A stretch of DNA of 64,000 nt, from the NCBI GenBank assembly GCA_025359965.1, contig JANYDC010000007.1, forward strand, positions 1-64,000. Reading direction: 5' to 3'. The position numbers and the translations under genes were made by a program. This DNA is from Pedosphaera sp. Its GTDB lineage: Bacteria > Verrucomicrobiota > Verrucomicrobiia > Limisphaerales > SXQI01. The first letter of the stretch is position 1. Each line of letters starts with the position of its first letter. Positions 31,508-40,500 of this stretch are shown piece by piece. The notes beneath the pieces were generated by a model. The model had not been told where the DNA came from and did not search any database. It saw only the letters and a list, made by a program, of their open reading frames with translations.

Positions 31508-34500
31508 TTCACCTCGGACTTAGTTTCCGGGCCGCTGATGGTGCGCACCGGAGGGGTGTTGGTTGGGAATAATGGACTCAGCAAACGGTTCTTCATTTTA
31601 TCGGTTCGTTCCATGGACTTGAATACCGATTCATCCAGAACTTGCCGAGTTACTTCGACGGGGTCTTGAAGGGCCACCGGGGTTTGGATATTGGAGAGCA
31701 CCTGAGGGGTAAGGAGGATGAGGAGTTCCTTACGCTGACGGCTCGTGGTCGTGGTGCGGAACAAGGCGCCCATGTAGGGAACGTCCCCCAACCAGGGTAC
31801 TTTTCTGACGTTCTTGCTGTCCGAGGTGGAGATCAACCCGCCTATGACAATGGTCTGACCGCTTTGGGCCGTGACGGTGGTTTGGGCACGGCGTTGGTTG
31901 ATGATCACGGCCGAGGAATTGTCGTTGAGCTTCAGAGGTGACGTGCTGATGTCGCTATTGGTCATTCCGATGTCCATTTTGACAAATCCGTCGGAGCTAA
32001 TCTTGGGTGTGACGCTCAAGTTCACTCCGACATCCTGATAAATATAGGAAGTGGTGAGGTTGTTGTTTACATCGAGCCGACTCTGATCAAGCAGCGGGAC
32101 TCTCTGGCCAATGTTGACGCTGGCAGGCTTGTTGTCCGCCGTGACAATTTGGGGGCGACTCAGCACCACGAGTTTGCCATCGGTCTGGAGAGCGCGGAGA
32201 AGGAAGGTCAAGTCTTTGCCGGTAAGTGCGGCTGAGAAGCCGCCGAGTGTTTGAAGACTGTTGGCCACGCCAAGATCGGTGCCCACGCCGTAGACTTTGT
32301 TGTCCACCGTACCCCCGACTTTCCACTCCACACCGAGATCGGTTCCGTTATCCAGTGTGACTTCGGCCAGGAGGACTTGAATAAGGACCTGCGGTTGCGC
32401 GAGATCCAGGTCATCCACAATTTTTTTGATTTGAGGGTAATAATGCTGATTGGCCGAGAGGAGCAAAGTGTTGCTCACGTGCTCAGCCACCACTGCGACC
32501 TCTTCCTGATCAAACATGCGAGCAGTAGAGGCGGCTGCATCTGCTCCCAAGGCCTGGATCGCTTTTTGGCGTTCCTGATCAAGAAAGCTGCGGATAGCAA
32601 CCGCGACATCCGCCGCCTGGGAATTTCTCAACCGAATCACTTCCGAGGTGCGTTCCCTGGCGGAGCCTGAATCCAACGATTCGATGATTTGCTCCACGAG
32701 GGTCACGTAATGTTCGGTGCCTCCCACCAATAGGCTGTTGGTTCTGGGGTCTATGGTGACGGTAAGGGCTGATTGTTCGGCTGTGCCAACGGTCGCCGAC
32801 GCCAACGACTGTTCCCCGTCCTCCCCGCCCGCGGTCTGGCGGACTAAGGTGTATTGGATGGATCGTTGATTGCCTGTGGCTGCATTTTGAGTCATGCGGA
32901 AAAGCTGGGTCAACACTTGTCCCAACTGACGCGCATCAGCATTGCGCAGCGCAAACACTTTGATTTTGGCCTGCTGTGGCGAACTGGCGTCCATGCGGCG
33001 AATGATCTGGTCGAGCAGACCCATGTATTCCACGGGCCCCGAGACGATTAGCGCGTTCATGCGCGGATCAGGAGTGATCAGCACCGACTCCTTCAAGGCT
33101 GCTGTCACCAATTGGTTGCCGTCCGCCCCACGGGTGGCGAACTGGAGAAGCGATTGAGCGTTGGGGCTCTGCTGGTTCAACTGGGGGGGCTTGGTATTGA
33201 GTGCAGTGTTAAGGATTGTGGATAGGGCCTCAGCACGGGCGTACTGCAACGGGAAGATGCGGATTTCACTGACTTTTGAAACCTGCTCGGTATCAAGCTT
33301 CCGGGCCAGTTCACCAATGTGCTCCGCATCGGTTTCGCCGCAGGAAACGACCAAGGCATTGATCCGTTCATCTGCTGCAATGGTGATGGGCACAACTTGG
33401 TTTGGCTGGTTCTCGCGGAACAACCCCTGCACAGTCGTGGCAACCTGTCGGGCGTCGGCCTTCGCCAGAGGGAACACGTGGATGGCCGTCCCGTTCTCAC
33501 TTGGAGTGGAATCAAGCCGTTCGATGAGCGATTCAACAGATCCCATGTCCTCCACGGCGGCACCTACCAACAGGGCGTTGATCCATTGATCGGCGATGAT
33601 TGTCACAGGGTCAACGGGCTCACCTTTGACTCGGGGCGGGCGATTTGCAAAGACCGGCTGAAGAGTAGCCTTCATCTTCAAGGCTGTTGCTTTCTTAAGG
33701 GGAAACACGCGGAAATTGAGACTCGAAAAAACACTATCCCCATCCATTTGAGGAAGAATCCGGTCCATCAGAGCGAATGCCTCTTTTCCACCGGTGAGGA
33801 GGATGGTGTTGACCCGGTCATCGGGGATGACAGAAACAGGTATCAAACGAGTCCCCGCGTTGATGGCGGTCGAGTCCGCGCTTTGCTTGGCCTGGAAGAA
33901 CTGCTGAAGCGTGGTGGCGAGGGTGCTGGCACGGGCCTTTTTCAGTTGATACAGATGCACATCGGCAGTGGCAGCAAGGTCCTTGTTGTCGATCCGCTTC
34001 ACAACTTCGCGCACGATGGCGAGATTTTCGGGGCTGGCGCTGACGATCAGCGTATTGCTTCGCCCATCCACGCTTACGGATAGAACATCGCGACCGGTGC
34101 CTGTTTTGGCGCTGGCTCCCGCGCGAAGGCCCGGACGGTAGAGACCCTGATCAACGAGCGACTTGAGAATCGTCGCCACGCGCTGGGCGTCGGCGAACTC
34201 CAGGGTGAACGTCTCAAAGATTCCGTCTGCAACCACGGGTTCCTGATCCAATTTAGCCAGCAGGCTCTCGATGAGTTCGAGGTTCTCCTTGCTCGCCGAG
34301 ACAATGATGGCGTTGTTCAGGGAATCAGGCTCCAGCTTGATTTGATCGGTGGGGAAGGGGGTTTGACCGGGGAGCGTCTGGGCCTTCTGACGCGCCGCAA
34401 AAATGGCCTCGATGATTGTTGCCACTTTGGCTGAGTCATTATGTTTCAAGGATAGAACTGTGAGTGTGAGCGAGGGGTTTTCAAGCTTGGCATCCAGACG

Positions 34501-37500
34501 CTTCAGTAAATCGTCCAGGGTGTTGTTATCCTCCTGGCTGGCGGCGACGAGCAATGAATTGCTGCGGGTGTCGGCAAGGATGATGGGCTTGGTTCGTTGA
34601 GCATCCGCTGTCCGGTTGGCTGCATAACGTTGTTCGAAAAGCGTGCCAATCGTCGAAACGATTACGCGAGCGTCGGCGAACTGCATTGGGATGAGCCGGA
34701 CCCGGCCGCTCAACGCCGGTGCGGCCAGGTCCAATTGCTTGGCCATGGTCTTAACCAGTTCAAAGCCTTCTCGGCTGCCGCCTACCAGCAGTGAGTTGCT
34801 GCGCTGATCAGACATGATGATGACTTTCAGCGCGTCCGCCTGGCCTTGGTTGAGCGAGGCTCGCTGGGTGACTCGGGCATCCATCAATTTTTGGAGCGTC
34901 GTGGCCACCAAATTCGCGTCCGCGTGTTCGAGCGGGACCATGGCAAGATCCCGCAGATCGAAAGGCAGCTTTTGGTCGAGCGTCTTAAGGAGCGCCTCGA
35001 TAATGGCAAACGCTTTACTGTTTCCCGCCACAACCAACGAGCCAGTGCGGGCGTCCAGAGAGAGAATGGGCTTGTCTTCCGTGCGCAGACTCACGGAGCG
35101 GGGTCCGCTGTACAAGTCGGTCAATATTTTTAGGATCGCCGACGGGTCCGCATGTTCGAGCGGATAGATGCGAACGGTTTCCAAGCCGGAAGCTGCAGGA
35201 ATATCGAGTTGATCGATAATATCCTGAATCAGTGGAAGAGTGTCGGTGCGCGCTGCGACAATCAAAATATTCGCCAGATCGTCGGCCTGGATGGTCAGGG
35301 CCGCACGGACTTTGGATGTTTCGTTCGCACTGGGCAGACCTCCATCCCTAAGCACACGGAGCCGCGAAACTTGGGCGGCGAGTCCTTCAGCTCCGCCCAC
35401 CTGGGGTCCTTCTGCAAAGACGGATTGCAGCAAAGGGAGGAGCTTCGTGGCCGATGCGTGTTTAAGCCGGAAGAGACGCACATCGGTAATAAAACCACCG
35501 ACCTCGCTATCCATGTCATGAATGATCTTCATCGCCAGATCAAGACTCTCACTCCGGCCGCTCAGAATGACAGTGTTGCCCCGCGAGTTGATGGCTACGT
35601 TCAAGGGGCTGACCAACGCCCTGCCTTCGCCGGCCGGCTCGGCACCGGGGCCGTTGGGCCCAACCGCCAAAGCTTTGCCTTGGGTAAAAATGGAGTTGAG
35701 GGTTGTCGAAACTGAAGCGGCCTCCGCGTACATCAGTTTGACAAAGCGAACATCAACCCCATCCAGAACGGGCACAGAGTCCATGAGTTCGACGACCGCC
35801 ACTAGCGCGCTAAGATTTTCCGCAGTAGAGGTGAGTATCAGGCGGTTGCCGCCACCCGCTCCAGAAGATGGGTCTGACTCTATCTTGATCGGCTTGGTTA
35901 AATCCAGAAGGGCCGTGTTGCCTTTGTTGTCCATGATTTTCAGCCGAATGATCTGTTCTTGCAGTTCGCGGGCTGCGGGAGTGGCCTCGCCTTGGGCACC
36001 TGGTTTGAGCATCCGTTGCAAAACCAGCGCCAGTTGGGCTGCATTCGCTTTTTTCAGGGAAATGATCCGCACTTCGGCTTCCACGTTCTCAGCCGGTTTA
36101 TCCAGCGAGCGGATCATTTTTTCGACTTGGGCACCTGTCACCTCACGAGCGATGACCACCAGTCCGCTCGACCGGGTGTCCCTCGCGACCGTCACGGACT
36201 CGCCGGGTCTGGTGGCGTTAAGCTGGGTGACCATTTGCTGAACGAGAGCCAGCACCTTGTCTGGCGGCGCATTGGTCAGCGGCACCACGCGAAAGTCCAG
36301 TTGCGCGAGTTGACCGGCTTTGTCCAATTGCTTGATCAAAGATTCCATCAGGGCAAAATCCGTGGGCCTCGCGCGCACGATGACGCTGCGAGTGCGCGGC
36401 TCGGCCACGACCGTGATGTGCTGTTGGACGGGAACTCTTTGTACTGGTTCGCCCGGGTGCTGCGGTGCCAAGGTCGCCTCCTGTTTGATCAGTTCCATCA
36501 GTGTTCGGGCCACAATCACAGGGTCGGCGTCCTGGATCGAGAAAAGGCGAAACTCCGACTCGTTTCCGTAAAAATTCTGGGACAAATCGCTGATCAGCCT
36601 ATCGACGTTGTCGAGCTCTTGAGCTGGACCGGAGAGAATTAAGGCATTGGCTGCCTTGTCGACGGCGATAGTGACCTCTTGAACGATATTGGTGGTGTCG
36701 ACGGGTTTCTTCTCAAAAGTGGGGCCCACTTTTTCAGAAACACGAACGGGAGTGCCGGAAACTTGCGGGTAGATATTCCTCAACATCTCGGCCATTTGAT
36801 CGGCAGCCATGTGGTCGAGCGGTCGCAGGCGGACTTGGACGGCAGAGGACTTGCCCTGCTCGTCGAGCCTTGCCACTAAATCCTGGATTTGCGCAATGTC
36901 TCCGCGCTTGGCGATGATAGTAAGGGAATTACCCTGAAAATCGGGTTCGATCACCGGGCGCATGGCGCGAGGGCGGTCGGAGAAAAGTGCCTCCAACTGG
37001 GAGGAGACTTCAAAGGCCTTGGCTTTGCGGAGCCAGACAAACTGGACATCCCTGTCCGAACGCTCCGGGGCCTTGTCGAGAGTGGGGAGAATCTTCTCAA
37101 CTACTTTGAAATGGGCCGGTGTTGCCGAGATGATCAGGCTGTTCGATCTTGCGTCCACTGAGACAGTGGCTTCGCGCGAACGTCCGCCCGACGTGGTGCT
37201 GGATCCCGCAAGATTGCGTGTCACAGATTGCAGTAGGTTTTCCATCAGCGCGGACACTTCCTTGGCGGCACCGTTCTCAAGCTTGTAAACGCGAATCTCA
37301 ATTTCACCGGAACCGGTGCTTTCCTGATCCAGCTCATGGACGATTTTCATCACATCCTGCACCGCGTTGGTGGGGCCATTGATCAGCAAACTGTTGGCCC
37401 CAGGAACAGGGGTCACATTTACTCGGCGGCCAAATGATGGCCCGGTCCGGTTGGTGATGGCTCGATTTACCGACTCAGCCATATCCTCGGCGCGGCTTTT

Positions 37501-40500
37501 ATTAAGCCGGACGGTTTGAACAACGTTTGCACCCTCGGGTCCGGGTTGATCGAGGCCTTTGATCAGTTCATCAATCCTCGCCATGGTTGCGGCAGGGGCA
37601 TCCACCACCAGGGAACGGTCATTTCCACCCACGCTAACCACCACGCGCTCGGAGGTTTCCGTGCTCGCAATTTGCTTGGCATAAACTTGGGAAAGCATGG
37701 TGACGAGCGAGGTTGCCGAGGTCCGTTCCAGCGGGAACATGCGTGCCTGGCGCGTACTCACTTCGCCCGTTTTTTGAAGGGTCTGGGAGATCTCCTCAAT
37801 CGCGGCAAGTTGTTTGTCCGTGCCGGCTATGATGATCTGATTGCTGGTAGTATCCGCCATGATCAGAGGCTCGCTAGCTCCCAGCTCGGGTTCATCGTGA
37901 GCCCGGTTCTGATAAACCTGGCGAACCTTGCCGGAGAGTTCGGAGGCCGGCCTGTCCTTGACGGCGATCACCTTCATGGTGCGGCCGGGCAGCTCGCCCA
38001 GCGAAGCGTCCAACTGCTCGATGATAACAGCTGCAGACTGCAGCTCCTTGGGATCACCTGAGGCGATGATCGAGCGGGTCTTTAGGTCGGTCACTACACT
38101 GATCCGTTTCTGGGGTCTTCCTGAAGCATCATAGCGGACGAGGGAGGTGCCGAGAATTTCCACCACTTTCTCGGGATCGGCGGATTTTAATTTGAAGACC
38201 CTTGTGGACGCACTTTGCGCCCCAACTTTATCGAGCTTCTTGATGATGTCCTCCACAATCACCAGTTCGTTGGTGGCACCTGTCACAATGATTCGATTCG
38301 ATCCGGTGTCAGGCAGGATAAGCGTGTCATTTGCGGGGGAACCTGGACGGGTCTTGGCCTGTTCCTGATACAGCGTGCGCACTGTTGCAGAAAGCTCGGA
38401 TGCCGTGGCGGTGGTCAATTCGTAAACGCGTGTGTCCCGCACTTCACCCGTGGTCTGGCCGGCGCGGAGTTGAGTCAGGATGCCTTCAATCTCAGCAAGG
38501 TGATTGGTTCGTCCCGTCACAATGAGGCGTGCATTTTTCAGGTCGGGAATGATTTGGGCATCCGGCAGATCGTTGGCGTCACGACCGCGGACGTGGTCGC
38601 GGTAAAGCTGCTGCACGAGGGGCATAAGGCGGGTCATTTCATCCGGCGTGCCGACATCAAACAGCTTGGTCTCGCGTTGAGGACGGGAAAGCTGTGCTGC
38701 TTGCAGGTCCTCGATGATTTGTTCTGCGACTTTAAGTTGTGCGTCGTTTCCGCCCAGGATTAGTTGGTTGCTGGCGCTTTCCTCAATCATCAGCAACTCG
38801 GTGGTGCTGAGATCAGGCTGGCTCTTGATGCGGTCGTTATATATTTGGCGGGCCTGGGTTGAGATGTTGGCGGCCTTCCCCTGCTTGATGGTCACCACCC
38901 TCATCTTGCGCTCCGGCTGATCGCCAAGCGATTGGTCCAACTGCTCGATAATCAGGGACACACCCTGCAATTCCTTCGGATCGCCGGTGACGATCAGAGT
39001 CCGTGTTTTTGCATCAACCGAGACTGTGGCGCGTTTCTGAGGACGTCCGTAGGCATCGTAGCGAACCAGCGACGAGGTAAGAATCTCAGCCACCTTGTCC
39101 GGATCGGCCGACTTAATTTTGAAAACGCGGGCGGACGCGCTTTGTGCGCTCACCTTGTCCAATTTGCGCACCAACTCCTCGACTGCGCTAATCTCATTGG
39201 TTTCACCCACCACGATCATCCGGTTGCCGCCTGCATCCGGCGTGATCAGTGTATCTGGAGCCTGGTTGCCGAGCCGGCCTTTTGCCTCTTCCAGATAGAG
39301 CGTGCGCACTGTGGCTGAGAGTTCCACCGCGCTAGCCGTGGTCAGGTCGATGATTTTTGTGCTGCGATTGTCGGCGCGCGATTTACCAGTGCCGATTTGT
39401 TGCAGGATGGCTTCGATTTGTTTGAGGTGATCTGGCTTTCCACTGATGATGAGTCGGCCGGTTTTGGGATCGGCAATGAACTGGGCGTCGGCTGGATCAA
39501 GATCCTGTTTGTCTTTCCATTGATCCTGATAGAGCTGTTGAACCAAGGGCAGGACACGTTGGACATCGGCCGCTCCGCCGACCTCGACCGTACGGGTTTC
39601 GCGTCCAGCCTGATTGCCGGTTACCTGCAGGCGAGCGACGATCTCGTCAATCACCTTCAATTGATCGGCGCGGGCGCTCACAAAGAGGCGGCCTGTTTTA
39701 TTGTCGCTGAAGATTTGAGCGTCGGCGGGCCCGAGTTGCGGGCTGCTGATCAACTGGTCCTTGTAGAGCTGTTGGGCCATGGGAAGCACTCGCTGGGCTT
39801 CGGACAATTTGCCCAGGTCGAACACTTTGCTTTCGCGCGCTGGCCGGGTCCGACTTTCCAATGTCTCAATGATTTGCTGAATGGCTGTGGCCTGATCCTG
39901 CGTGCCTTGCACCAATAGCCGGGCACCCGAAGCATCAGCGTAAATGGTGGCCGGCTTGAGGGTCTTGTCCTTGGCCTGCTCATCATAGATCTGCTTCACC
40001 TTGGGCAGCATTTCCCCGGCGGTCGAGTTCTTCAAATCAACGGCGTGGAGGTCGCGCTGTCCTTGGTCAGGCTTTTCATCCAGGGAGGTGATGATGGTTT
40101 CGATCTGCGACATCATGGCCGGTGCCGCCAGCACAAAGAGACGCTTGCCGGCAGGCTCGGGTGTGATGCTGGGCATGCCGGTGGAGTTGCGCCCAGGATT
40201 CTGGGCGGCAAATACTTTCTGAACCAGGGTGGAGAGCACATCAGCATCCCCCTTGACCTCAAACACCCGCAGCACGCGTTCCTTAAGAGTGGTTTCTCCG
40301 TCCAATTTCTCAATGACGGACTCGGCATCCTGCAGGTCGGCTCGCGTGCCAGCGACGATCAGCGAGTTGGATTTCTCATCCACTGTGACTGTGACGCGGG
40401 ATATGGAACGGCCTCGGGCGTCGAATTTCAGCATGGCATTCGAGACAACGGGTCCCATCATCGAAGCTTCAGACATGTTTAGTTTAAACACGCGTGCTCC

